Notes: generated from the sequence alone by a model not told the origin. A stretch of DNA of 7,781 bases from Gemmatimonadota bacterium (GCA_026713285.1 JAPOOT010000007.1:1-7781), one strand, 5' to 3'. Counted from the stretch's first letter, positions 1-6,312 are shown. Made by a program: numbers and translations.

Positions 1-158
1 AGTATGGACAGGACCGTCTGCACTGTCGTGTACGCCAGGGGACGCTGATCCCGAAGCGAATCGACGATCTGGCGCACCGTCGCCCGTCCCAGCCGCCAGA
101 CGACATTCATGATGTCGATTTCCAGGTCCGTCAGCGAAGACAGCTTCTTCCTGGCCAT
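1..158 (-). CDS. BlaI/MecI/CopY-family transcriptional repressor, N-terminal part (cut by left edge)
   Basis: The 52 visible codons start MARKKLSSLTDLEIDIMNVV and continue with a winged-helix pattern: W21, then TVRQIVDSL and LAYTTVQTVL (residues 28-36 and 41-50). This is the usual opening of BlaI/MecI penicillinase repressors (L-T-x-x-E-x-x-I-M...W...AYTTV-x-T). Such proteins bind operators as dimers and are inactivated by a BlaR/MecR-type membrane protease, often encoded next to them. Any partner would lie beyond the left edge. I chose the ATG at 158 because GGAG (168-171 on this strand) sits 9 nt upstream and because family members have only a few residues before the LT-LE motif. An in-frame ATG at 182 would add eight residues and has no good ribosome site. 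The family assignment is firm. The regulated target cannot be read from this window. Confidence 0.85.
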   Translation of the reverse strand, partial: MARKKLSSLTDLEIDIMNVVWRLGRATVRQIVDSLRDQRPLAYTTVQTVLSI

Positions 159-251
159 CCGGTCCGTCTCCGAATTCACCATGCCCGCGCGTCGAAACTG
201 CGGGATGCACGTCTAAGTTTTTGGTAGTTAAATATATGGCCCAATGTATCT

Positions 252-280
252 TAATTAACGTGCGAAAGGCGAATTGTCAA
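252..280 (-). promoter_or_regulatory. Candidate promoter for the BlaI-type gene
   Basis: A perfect TTGACA (-35) is read on the minus strand at 280-275. The best spaced -10 is poor: TTAATT after 16 bp, or TAATTA after 17 bp. Transcription would start near 245 and give a leader of roughly 90 nt. The -35 lies inside the 271-283 palindrome, as expected for a repressor-blocked promoter. The assignment rests mainly on the -35 box and the position, so it is tentative. Confidence 0.3.
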
Positions 281-298
281 TTCAAAGTTGTCTCAACT
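271..298. repeat. Two adjacent perfect 13-bp palindromes between divergent genes (possible operators)
   Basis: GAATTGTCAATTC (271-283) has 5-bp arms around a 3-nt centre. AGTTGTCTCAACT (286-298) has the same geometry. The centres are 15 bp apart and both share a TTGTC core. They lie between the divergent BlaI-type gene and lpxH and cover the minus-strand TTGACA. They do not match the ACA-x-x-TGT operator core known for CopY/BlaI proteins, so the cognate regulator is not identified. That they act as operators is inference from symmetry and position. Confidence 0.4.
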
Positions 299-351
299 GG
301 ATGACCGGGAAACCGACCGGATCCCGGCATAATTCGGGTCTCATATCGACC

Positions 352-1107
352 ATGATGGAAGGTCCAGTCTACTTCATTTCCGATGCCCACCTGGGGATCG
401 AAGATTACGCGGCAGAAGAAGGCAGAAGAACGCGTCTGCTGGCCTTCCTGCATAGCCTCAGGGGCGATGCCCGGCACTTGTACATCGTAGGTGATCTATT
501 CGATTTCTGGTTCGAATACCGAAGCGTCGTGCCTCGCCAGCACTACACGGTGCTGCACGCACTGAGCTCGCTGGTGGAGCATGGCACGCGGGTCGTATAC
601 CTTCCAGGCAATCACGATTTCTGGCTGGGAACCTTTCTGGACGAACAGGTCGGGGTGGAAACGGCGGAAGGTCCGCTGACCGTGACCCACCACGGACGGA
701 GGATCTATATCGCCCATGGCCACGGCATGATCACCAGCGATCGCGGGTACCGCGCGATTTCGAAGATCATGCACAGCGCGATAAGCATACGACTGTTTCA
801 GATGATCCATCCGGATTGGGGATTCACAATCGGCCGCCTGGCATCGCGGCTGAGCAGGCGCCACAGAAAACCCGCCTCGTGGAATCCGCGTCAGGCCTAC
901 CGGGACCTGGCTTTCTCACTGCTCGAGGAAGGCTACGACATGGTAGTGTTCGGGCACAACCACTGCCCGACGCTCGACTGTATGGGCGAGAAGGTGTACA
1001 TCAACCTGGGCGACTGGATCCGGCACGGTACATATGGCGTGTTGCGCGAAGGTGAGATGAGCCTGGAGAAGTACGGGAACGAGGGGAAGGAGTCCAGGAC
1101 GAGATAA
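352..1107 (+). CDS. lpxH: UDP-2,3-diacylglucosamine diphosphatase (LpxH-like metallophosphoesterase)
   Basis: This is a calcineurin-like phosphoesterase of about 251 aa, close to the usual LpxH length of about 240. LpxH hydrolyses UDP-2,3-diacylglucosamine to lipid X and UMP at the inner face of the cytoplasmic membrane, the fourth step of lipid A synthesis. Metal-binding motifs appear in the expected order: SDAHLG (D11, H13), VGDLFDFW (D48), GNHD (N87-D89), AHGHG (H122, H124) and FGHNH (H202, H204), followed by the YINLGDW segment near the C-terminus that is typical of LpxH. Start: tandem ATGs at 352 and 355 lie just before the conserved VYFISDAHLG. The frame is open further upstream (ATG 301, TTG 274), but those residues look unconserved and no start has a strong Shine-Dalgarno site. 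The gene diverges from the BlaI-type gene and ends at a strong hairpin. Other LpxH-fold phosphoesterases exist, so substrate is inferred from motif order and the NLGDW segment. Confidence 0.85.
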   Translation: MMEGPVYFISDAHLGIEDYAAEEGRRTRLLAFLHSLRGDARHLYIVGDLFDFWFEYRSVVPRQHYTVLHALSSLVEHGTRVVYLPGNHDFWLGTFLDEQVGVETAEGPLTVTHHGRRIYIAHGHGMITSDRGYRAISKIMHSAISIRLFQMIHPDWGFTIGRLASRLSRRHRKPASWNPRQAYRDLAFSLLEEGYDMVVFGHNHCPTLDCMGEKVYINLGDWIRHGTYGVLREGEMSLEKYGNEGKESRTR

Positions 1108-1143
1108 TCGGAAGGCGAGGTATGCAAGGGTAGTCCTTAGAAC

Positions 1144-1179
1144 CGGAAGCCCCGGCGCAATCGAGCGCCGGGGCTTCCG
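1144..1179 (+). terminator. Strong intrinsic-terminator-like hairpin after lpxH
   Basis: A perfect 15-bp GC-rich stem (1144-1158 with 1165-1179) closes a 6-nt AATCGA loop 37 nt after the lpxH stop codon. The tail is only modestly U-rich (TTCGTT), so termination may be partly factor-dependent. The stem is symmetric and sits between convergent genes, so it could also stop minus-strand transcripts from the collagen-like gene. Confidence 0.75.
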
Positions 1180-1427
1180 TTCGTTCGACCGCTTGCCCCT
1201 TTCAGTGGCCGTGGCTCCTACTCGAGGCGAACGGGAAGGTGTTCCAAGGTGCCTGATACAAATGCATGAGGCTTCCGCGAAGGCTGATCCCCGGTGAAGA
1301 GGATCCTGACCTCATTTTGGATAATCCCAGGCGACACCTCGGAACTTCTACTGTACTTCCAGGACTCTGTCTGCGCCCTGGCTACGGGCCCGGATTATCC
1401 CGAACCGTGTGAAGGACCTGTTGCTTA
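1180..1427. other. Convergent intergenic spacer, no gene recognised
   Basis: This lies between lpxH (plus) and the collagen-like gene (minus). I find no convincing coding frame. One minus-strand frame is open for about 50 codons (1218-1390) but has no start codon and no recognisable family. The collagen-like gene ends with a double stop (TAATAA, 1430-1425). Two short near-palindromes, GGATAATCC (1319-1327) and GGATTATCC (1392-1400), are reverse complements of each other, 73 bp apart. No clear separate terminator for the minus-strand gene is visible. Confidence 0.5.
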
Positions 1428-2843
1428 TTAGGGCGCCTCAATCATGATGCCGGGCAGAGCGATGTCCTCGGCGCCGTCCAGCGAAACGACCAGGTACGCC
1501 GTCCCATGATCCAGGATCCAGGCTTCGCCGGTCTGGATGGCGATCGTCGCTATGCCATTGGTTACGGCAAACGAATTCTGGCCATCGGGAATCGCGACCA
1601 CGTCGGACTGCTGGCTGCGGACTGTCACATTCAGAGTATCGGAAGTAAGCGACAGAGAACCGTCGGCCTCGATATCGAATACCTGTACTCGAAACACGAT
1701 GTTCCCCTCAGGAGCCACAGCCCGGTCAATCGGGGCTGCATCGCCCTGTTCATTGACGGCATCGGGATCGGCTTTGGTCAGCGTCCTGGTACGGGCGTCG
1801 GCTTCTATATTGGTATATCGCATCGAATACAGAAGCGTGCCGGTACCGGTGACGGTGACCTTGACCTTGTCCTTGGAGTCGACGCCGCCACCCATGGCCT
1901 TGACTTCGGCGGCGCCTACGCCTTCGGCAGTAATCGTATTGCCGTCAACGCTGACCACGCCAGTGTCGGAACTCACGAACATGATCTCGGCGCTTTCGAT
2001 TTCATCGCCGCCCGTTGTGGCGTTGTAGGCCGTGGCCGAAAGGGTGACCGTACCGCCGACGGGCAGAACGTAAGCGTGCGGCATGGCGATCTCTATCCGC
2101 TTGATCTGGTCGCGCACCATGACGTCCAACTCGATCTCCACGCCCCTGCCCACGGCCGTAAGGGTTATCTTGGCGTCCGTGGTCGGTTCCACCGCTGAAA
2201 TCGTGCCGCCGTCGACCATAACGGCCTCAGAGCCGGATTCCCAGTTGAAATCGACGGCCAGAGCCGAACCGTCCTGGCTGGCGGCCTTGGCGACGAGGGT
2301 GGTCGTTTCACCGACGGCCATGTTCAGATCCAGCTTGTTGCCCGGATCGGCCCGGAGCCCGTAATCGGGCGCGTCGAACACGGCGACCATCTTGGCGCTT
2401 CCATCCTGGGTCAACTTGATGTGATGAATGGCGGCCAGCACGCCGCTTTCGATCACCTGACCTGCGTCTATGCCCTCGCCCTGAGGTCCCTGGGGACCGG
2501 CGGGACCGGCGGGACCGGTATCGCCCTGCGGACCGGCGGGACCGGTATCACCCTGGGGACCGGCGGGACCGGTATCACCCTGCGGACCGGCGGAACCGGT
2601 ATCGCCCTGCGGACCGGCGGGACCGGTATCACCCTGCGGACCGGCGGGACCGGTTTCGCCCTGCGGACCTTCAGGACCCTGTGGACCGGCAGGACCCTGA
2701 GATCCCGTAGACCCGGCAACACCCTGGGGACCCTGCGGACCAACCGCGCCCTGGGAACCAGTAGGTCCGGCGGGGCCTGTCTTGCCTTCGCATCCCATCA
2801 TGGATAGCGCGAACGCAATCACAAACACTATGAGATAATGCAT
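1428..2843 (-). CDS. Collagen-like repeat lipoprotein with C-terminal Ig-like (Big_2-type) modules
   Basis: The protein has 471 aa. Residues 1-18 are a lipoprotein signal peptide: hydrophobic LIVFVIAFAL, then the lipobox-like MMGC with C18 as the lipidated Cys. The n-region lacks Lys/Arg and the -3 residue is Met, both atypical. Residues 20-124 are an uninterrupted Gly-X-Y tract of about 35 triplets, rich in GPA, GPQ and GDT, which should form a trimeric collagen helix. Residues about 140-243 and 247-332 look like bacterial Ig-like domains; the second is a good Big_2 match by eye (L-P-V-G-G-T-V-T-L-S-A ... VSVDGNTITAEGVGAAEVKA). Residues 334-471 form a further beta-rich module ending in EAP. 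There is no LPxTG or membrane anchor, so attachment is through the lipid. GGGAG (2850-2854) lies 6 nt before the ATG. Bacterial collagen-like stalks often display a binding head; that role is inferred here. The ligand is unknown. Confidence 0.85.
   Translation of the reverse strand: MHYLIVFVIAFALSMMGCEGKTGPAGPTGSQGAVGPQGPQGVAGSTGSQGPAGPQGPEGPQGETGPAGPQGDTGPAGPQGDTGSAGPQGDTGPAGPQGDTGPAGPQGDTGPAGPAGPQGPQGEGIDAGQVIESGVLAAIHHIKLTQDGSAKMVAVFDAPDYGLRADPGNKLDLNMAVGETTTLVAKAASQDGSALAVDFNWESGSEAVMVDGGTISAVEPTTDAKITLTAVGRGVEIELDVMVRDQIKRIEIAMPHAYVLPVGGTVTLSATAYNATTGGDEIESAEIMFVSSDTGVVSVDGNTITAEGVGAAEVKAMGGGVDSKDKVKVTVTGTGTLLYSMRYTNIEADARTRTLTKADPDAVNEQGDAAPIDRAVAPEGNIVFRVQVFDIEADGSLSLTSDTLNVTVRSQQSDVVAIPDGQNSFAVTNGIATIAIQTGEAWILDHGTAYLVVSLDGAEDIALPGIMIEAP
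2499..2660 (-). repeat. Six 27-bp tandem repeats encoding G-D-T-G-P-A-G-P-Q
   Basis: The units are exactly in register with residues 62-115 of the collagen-like protein. The first reads GET instead of GDT, the third GSA instead of GPA, and the last ends GPA instead of GPQ. At DNA level the units differ only by scattered substitutions (for example ATCGCC/ATCACC and TGCGGA/TGGGGA). Such near-identity suggests recent duplication. Because 27 bp is a multiple of three, gain or loss of units would change stalk length without breaking the frame. Confidence 0.9.
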
Positions 2844-2939
2844 CTTTGTCTCCCGTTTATCGATTGTTACTCTTTGCTGTAAAATTGCTGTTGCGTAAAG
2901 GCACGGATCTATATGGCCTCCTTTCCCGTCCTGTGCATT

Positions 2940-3056
2940 TTACGAGATGGACAGTCGCTTACCTGTCAGAGATTGCGTGAAGACTGATGTTGACCCGATG
3001 TAAAGGCGCTCATCGCACTTTAGTATTATTAAATAAATCGAATCTAAGGGTCTCAT
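2940..3056 (-). pseudogene. Likely remnant of a GIY-YIG endonuclease domain N-terminus
   Basis: An ORF of 38 codons from the ATG at 3056 contains IYLIILKCDERLYIGST (residues 7-23). This resembles the opening of GIY-YIG nucleases (xYxYILKC-x-D-x-x-LYIGST), which carry the two catalytic tyrosines. The ORF stops at 2940, where an intact domain would need some 50 more residues. Reading through that TAA in the same frame gives NAQDGKGGHI, reminiscent of the HN-x-GKGG-x-YT segment that follows in UPF0213-type members, but the spacing is about eight residues longer than usual. The first Tyr motif is IYL rather than GIY. The local sequence is AT-rich compared with neighbouring genes, consistent with foreign origin. 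There is no good ribosome site. It could also be a chance match in a short frame, so the call is tentative. Confidence 0.35.
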
Positions 3057-3066
3057 TATTTTGTTT

Positions 3067-3094
3067 AATTTAATCTTAGTTTCGTTGTAGTCAA
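3067..3094 (-). promoter_or_regulatory. Candidate promoter reading toward the collagen-like gene
   Basis: On the minus strand, TTGACT (3094-3089) is followed after 16 bp by TAAATT (3072-3067), in an AT-rich setting. These match the sigma-70 consensus at 5/6 and 4/6 positions. Transcription would start near 3060 and run through the GIY-YIG-like fragment into the collagen-like gene with a leader of about 215 nt. No better promoter is visible nearer that gene. Confidence 0.35.
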
Positions 3095-3130
3095 CACTTT
3101 TTTGTGTTTTGATTGAAAGAGAGCTGCCCA

Positions 3131-3160
3131 GTCCCGAATTGCGGGACGAAATCCCGGGAC
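3131..3160. repeat. GTCCCG/CGGGAC inverted-repeat cluster
   Basis: GTCCCG (3131-3136) can pair with CGGGAC at 3142-3147 (5-nt loop) or with a second CGGGAC at 3155-3160, so two alternative hairpins are possible. No T-run follows on either strand, so I do not call it a terminator. It may be chance in GC-rich sequence. Confidence 0.4.
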
Positions 3161-3304
3161 CTCGGTCAAGGCGCGCGAGTCGGTGAGGGATGGTTGGGCG
3201 CGACCGGCGCGAAGGCAATCGGTTATAATACCACTATTCTTATTAATTAAAGTGTATTATATGGCTCGGGGAGAACCATGAGACGTGACCGGCGCTTAAG
3301 GCGC

Positions 3305-4318
3305 CTATGCCCTGGGCGTTACACCGATCCCGGGATCTTCCGGCAGGACCAGGCGCCCCTGCCGCACGGCTGCCCCGCTGTAGGGATCGTTCGAAATCAA
3401 CAGGTTGCCGTCCAGGTCGGCGTAATCGGCCAGGGGAGAGAGGTGGGCCGCTGCGGTGATGGCGACGGAGGTTTCTATCATGCAACCGATCATGACACCC
3501 ATCCTGTGGGCGCGGGCGGTATGGATGAGCCGGAGCGCTTCGCGGATCCCGCCGCTCTTCATCAGTTTTACGTTGACGCCGTCCACCAGGCCGGCCACGG
3601 CAGGCACGTCCGGGGAGACCAGCACGCTTTCGTCGGCGAAGATGGGCATGGCCGCCGCCTCACGCACCCTGCGCCAGTCTTCCGGCGAACCGGGGGGAAG
3701 GGGCTGCTCGACGAGCTCCACGTCGTAATCGGACAGCCTGTCGACCATTTCCACGGCCTGATCCACCGTCCATCCCGCGTTGGCGTCGATGCGGATGCGC
3801 GCATCCGTTTCACCGCGGATCGTACGCATGATCTCGAGGTCGTCTTCCGAACCGAGCTTTACCTTCAACGCCGGGTATCCGGCAGCCGCGCGCACTTTGC
3901 GGCGGATCGCTTCCGGTTCGTCGATACCGATGGTGAACGAAGTGACGGGCGTTTTCCCCGGATCGAGACCGAGCCATCGGTAAAGGGGTACGCCAAGCCG
4001 TTGCGCGGCCAGGTCGTGAAGCGCGATATCCACCGCCGCGCGCGCCGATGGATCGCCGGGAAGCCCGGAAGAAAGGCGATCCAGCGTTGCCTCGAGTCCT
4101 AAGGGATCTCCGCCCAGCATCGCCGGAGCTCCTTTAAGCGCCCGCAGCACAGACGCTGCGTCTTCTCCGTAGTAACCGGAAGGCGCTGCTTCGCCGATGC
4201 CGGTCAGCCCGGCGTCGGAGATACGCACGAGCACGTTGTTCTTGTGATCGCTGACCTCGCGGGCGATGCGAAAGGGATGGATGAGGTCCAGGCGGACCGT
4301 CTCGGCGCTTAGTCGCAT
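3305..4318 (-). CDS. Dipeptide epimerase (L-Ala-D/L-Glu epimerase type), enolase superfamily
   Basis: The protein has 337 aa, normal for muconate-lactonising-type enolase-superfamily enzymes. Residues 1 to about 110 form the capping domain and the rest the TIM barrel. Catalytic and metal residues are all present: KVK (K152, K154), the DAN motif D178, VEQP E204, ADES D229-E230, KLMKSGG (K251, K254), and the DLD of DLDGN at 301-303, which in L-Ala-D/L-Glu epimerases holds the dipeptide amino group. The enzyme interconverts L-Ala-D-Glu and L-Ala-L-Glu so that murein-derived dipeptides can be degraded in the cytoplasm; homologues include E. coli YcjG and B. subtilis YkfB. It is the last gene of the four-gene run, 11 nt after the M50 protease stop, with a G-rich stretch (AGCGGGGGC) just before ATG. 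Other members of the family epimerise different dipeptides, so exact substrate is unsettled. Confidence 0.88.
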   Translation of the reverse strand: MRLSAETVRLDLIHPFRIAREVSDHKNNVLVRISDAGLTGIGEAAPSGYYGEDAASVLRALKGAPAMLGGDPLGLEATLDRLSSGLPGDPSARAAVDIALHDLAAQRLGVPLYRWLGLDPGKTPVTSFTIGIDEPEAIRRKVRAAAGYPALKVKLGSEDDLEIMRTIRGETDARIRIDANAGWTVDQAVEMVDRLSDYDVELVEQPLPPGSPEDWRRVREAAAMPIFADESVLVSPDVPAVAGLVDGVNVKLMKSGGIREALRLIHTARAHRMGVMIGCMIETSVAITAAAHLSPLADYADLDGNLLISNDPYSGAAVRQGRLVLPEDPGIGVTPRA

Positions 4319-4329
4319 GATGCCCCCGC

Positions 4330-4980
4330 TTAGAAGCTGCCGTAAATCTCACTCATCACGCGCAGGCTGATCTGGGCAGGAACCATGATCCAGGTCCGGA
4401 TGATGCCCAGCCGCAACATCTGATCCGCCACGATAAGCCCGATCAGCAGGATGGGGCCGTACATTTCGAGCTGGCCGTACCGCTGCGCCTGCTGTGCCGG
4501 CAGCAGTCCCTTCAGGACCCGCGACCCGTCCAGCGGGGGGATCGGCAGCATGTTGAAGAACGCCAACGCCAGGTTGATGACAATGCCGTACCGGACCATC
4601 TGGCGCAAAGTATCGGTCAGGGCGCCCCCGGAGGGCATGTGGGTGAAAACGCCCACCAGGATGAAAGCGAGGATGATATTGGATACCGGTCCCGCCAGGG
4701 CGATCCAGAGCATGTCCTTCCGGGGGTTCCGCAGATAGCGGGGATCCACCGGCACGGGCTTCGCCCAGCCGATACCGAACCCGCTCATGACGGTGATGAC
4801 CAGCATGATCGTCCCGGCCGGGTCGAGATGCACCAGGGGGTTCAACGAAAGCCGCCCCATGCTGCGCGCCGTGGGGTCGCCCAGTTTCCACGCCGCCCAG
4901 GCATGGGCGTACTCGTGAAAGGTCAGGGCGAAGAGAATCGCGGGCATGGCGATGAACAGGATGGTAAAATCGAAGGGCAT
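4330..4980 (-). CDS. Site-2-protease-like M50 zinc metalloprotease, multi-pass membrane protein
   Basis: The protein has 216 aa with about five hydrophobic segments (near 5-28, 56-73, 91-112, 131-148 and 174-188). The first carries HEYAH (H22, E23, H26), the zinc-binding HExxH. The third zinc ligand is D151 in PPLDGSR within the fourth segment, and GPVSN (97-101) is the conserved turn between them. This short architecture, without PDZ or CBS domains, matches the YwhC-type group of M50 peptidases, integral inner-membrane proteases whose substrates are mostly unknown. AAAGGAG (4992-4986) lies 5 nt before the ATG and is one of the best ribosome sites in the window. The gene starts 31 nt after the nucleotidyltransferase stop and ends 11 nt before the epimerase, indicating co-transcription. 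There is no visible sigma or anti-sigma partner to suggest a regulated-proteolysis substrate. Confidence 0.9.
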   Translation of the reverse strand: MPFDFTILFIAMPAILFALTFHEYAHAWAAWKLGDPTARSMGRLSLNPLVHLDPAGTIMLVITVMSGFGIGWAKPVPVDPRYLRNPRKDMLWIALAGPVSNIILAFILVGVFTHMPSGGALTDTLRQMVRYGIVINLALAFFNMLPIPPLDGSRVLKGLLPAQQAQRYGQLEMYGPILLIGLIVADQMLRLGIIRTWIMVPAQISLRVMSEIYGSF

Positions 4981-4985
4981 GAATA

Positions 4986-4992
4986 CTCCTTT
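4986..4992 (-). promoter_or_regulatory. Strong ribosome binding site of the M50 protease
   Basis: AAAGGAG is read on the minus strand, with 5 nt (TATTC) to the ATG at 4980. It fixes the start of the M50 gene and should allow efficient independent initiation inside the polycistronic message. Confidence 0.75.
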
Positions 4993-5011
4993 GCCGCGGT
5001 TGCGGAACGTT

Positions 5012-6286
5012 TCAGTGCATGGGGCGGTGAAGGCGCAACCAGAGATCCCGCGCGGCGCGGCGTTCCTCGTCCGCGGTCCCGATTTCGCCGTTTATCTTCA
5101 TCGACAGCACCTCGTCCAGGATCCGGCCGTATTCCGGTCCCTCCGGGATGCGCAGATCCTTAAGCGTCCCTCCGTCGATCGAAAGGCGCATGTGCCTGTG
5201 CTTGTGGTAGTAGGATTCGCAGCGCTTCCGCATGCCTTCGTCCGGATGGGTCAGGGTGACGAACAACATGGTGTCGTCCGAAATCGTGCGCACCGCGCGG
5301 CAGAAGTCCGCCGGCGTTTCGATTTCTCCGGATTCGACGGCCTGCTCCACGCGGGACCACCGGGACATGTCCTCGATGGCTTTCCGAAGGCGCCTGTTGG
5401 GCTTCAGCCGATCCACGACGCTCTGAAGGGTCTCCTCCCGGCGCGGCCGGAACAGCGCGACCAGGTACAGGATCCACCACCCGTCATAGGCGGAAGACGC
5501 CGGACCGCCGGTCCGGCTGATCTCCCGGACAAGGGTTTCCAGGCCTTCGTCGGAAGCCAGGGCGGGGTGTATGGCCGAGAGCGCACCGAGTCGTTCCAGC
5601 CGGTCGAATATCAGCCAGGGATCTGATTCGACGCAGATCAGCCTCAATTGTTCGAGCAACCGGGGACCCGAAAGATTCCCGACCATACCCCCGGCGACGG
5701 CTTCCCGGAATCTCCGTTTCGTCCCGCGCTCGAGCCTGAACCGCAGGCGCTGTTCAAACCGGACGGCCCGGAAGAGGCGGGTCGGGTCGTCGATAAAGCT
5801 CCCGTCGTGGAGGATGCGGACCTGTTTCTTTTGCAGGTCGGCCCGGCCGTTGAAAGGATCGACCAGGTCGCCGAAGCGTCGCTCGTTCAACGAGACCGCC
5901 ATGGCATTGATCGTGAAATCGCGCCGCGCCAGGTCCACGTCCATCGGCGCGGACGCCACCCGGGGAAGCGCACCGGGGCGCTCGTAGGTCTCGCTGCGGG
6001 CGGTCGCCACGTCCATGTTTAGGCCTTCAGGCAGATCCACGGTGGCCGTCATAAAACGGGGATGCGGCGTGCAACGGCCTCCCGCAGCCCGGGCAAACCG
6101 GCCGCCGAACCCCATCCCATCCCCTTCCACCACCAGGTCTATGTCCGTTCTGGACCGTCCCAGCAGCATGTCCCGCACGGTCCCGCCGACCAGGTACAGG
6201 TCCAGTCCCGACTCATCGGCCAGGCGACCTGCCTGTCGCAGCCGATCCCGGATTCCCTTCGGAAGTTGGGCGATGGTTTCTTTCAT
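5012..6286 (-). CDS. CCA tRNA nucleotidyltransferase / poly(A) polymerase family protein (class II)
   Basis: The protein has 424 aa. The head domain has YLVGGTVRDMLLG (31-43) and the metal-binding DID (D48, D50); a likely third carboxylate is in NMDVAT (D92). RRDFTINAMA (121-130) is the ribose-recognition motif, and FIDDPTRLFRAVRFEQR (164-180) is the neck motif equivalent to EDxxR, with D167 and R170. Residues from about 205 are helical and poorly conserved, forming the tRNA-binding body and tail. The enzyme adds CCA, or part of it, to tRNA 3' ends. The wording of the neck motif (FI-D/E-DPTR-RAVRFEQR) is what I associate with the A-adding or DHH/CBS-fused branch, but no DHH, CBS or HD domain is present. 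Full CCA, CC or A specificity therefore cannot be decided. The gene lies 26 nt after the methyltransferase stop and has only a weak ribosome site. Confidence 0.88.
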   Translation of the reverse strand: MKETIAQLPKGIRDRLRQAGRLADESGLDLYLVGGTVRDMLLGRSRTDIDLVVEGDGMGFGGRFARAAGGRCTPHPRFMTATVDLPEGLNMDVATARSETYERPGALPRVASAPMDVDLARRDFTINAMAVSLNERRFGDLVDPFNGRADLQKKQVRILHDGSFIDDPTRLFRAVRFEQRLRFRLERGTKRRFREAVAGGMVGNLSGPRLLEQLRLICVESDPWLIFDRLERLGALSAIHPALASDEGLETLVREISRTGGPASSAYDGWWILYLVALFRPRREETLQSVVDRLKPNRRLRKAIEDMSRWSRVEQAVESGEIETPADFCRAVRTISDDTMLFVTLTHPDEGMRKRCESYYHKHRHMRLSIDGGTLKDLRIPEGPEYGRILDEVLSMKINGEIGTADEERRAARDLWLRLHRPMH

Positions 6287-6312
6287 TTCCGGTCCGATCA
6301 GGGGTTGCGGAT

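Larger units (their letters stand above)
2844..3304. other. 460-bp gene-poor region with AT-rich islands
   Basis: This lies between the starts and ends of two minus-strand units. It holds the collagen gene's Shine-Dalgarno site (2850-2854), a GIY-YIG-like remnant (2940-3056), a candidate promoter (3067-3094), GC-rich inverted repeats (3131-3160) and a second AT-rich patch (3221-3265). The islands at about 3018-3115 and 3221-3265 are much richer in A+T than the flanking genes. Just after the epimerase stop, a 5-bp GC stem (3291-3295 with 3301-3305) could be a weak terminator, but no U-run follows. No intact gene is supported here. Confidence 0.6.

Noticed and set aside
274..351. In-frame upstream extension of lpxH from TTG 274 or ATG 301
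   Set aside because: These residues precede the conserved VYFISDAHLG start and overlap the palindromes, and neither start has a ribosome site. The ATG at 352 fits family length better.
1218..1393. Minus-strand open frame of about 50 codons in the convergent spacer
   Set aside because: It has no start codon, no ribosome site and no recognisable motif.
2499..2660. CRISPR-like or IS-like repeat array
   Set aside because: The units are contiguous with no spacers, in frame with a collagen tract, and there are no cas genes or terminal inverted repeats.
1506..2807. Long plus-strand ORFs opposite the collagen-like gene
   Set aside because: These are shadows of a GC-rich, repetitive minus-strand gene. 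The low-complexity G/T/R-rich translations come directly from the Gly-X-Y codons.
2917..2924. AAAGGAGG Shine-Dalgarno-like sequence on the minus strand upstream of the collagen-like gene
   Set aside because: No suitable start codon lies 5-10 nt downstream. The next GTG is 12 nt away and opens only 15 codons. It may be GKGG codons of the decayed GIY-YIG fragment.
231..3265. Shared TTAATTAA and ATATGGC words in the AT-rich patches near 231-258 and 3243-3265
   Set aside because: Order and spacing differ between the two places, and short AT-rich words recur easily by chance.
3278..4102. Plus-strand 274-codon ORF with GGGGAG before its ATG and a TATAAT at 3224-3229
   Set aside because: It is the antisense frame of the dipeptide epimerase, its translation resembles no family, and the TATAAT has no -35 at a usable distance.
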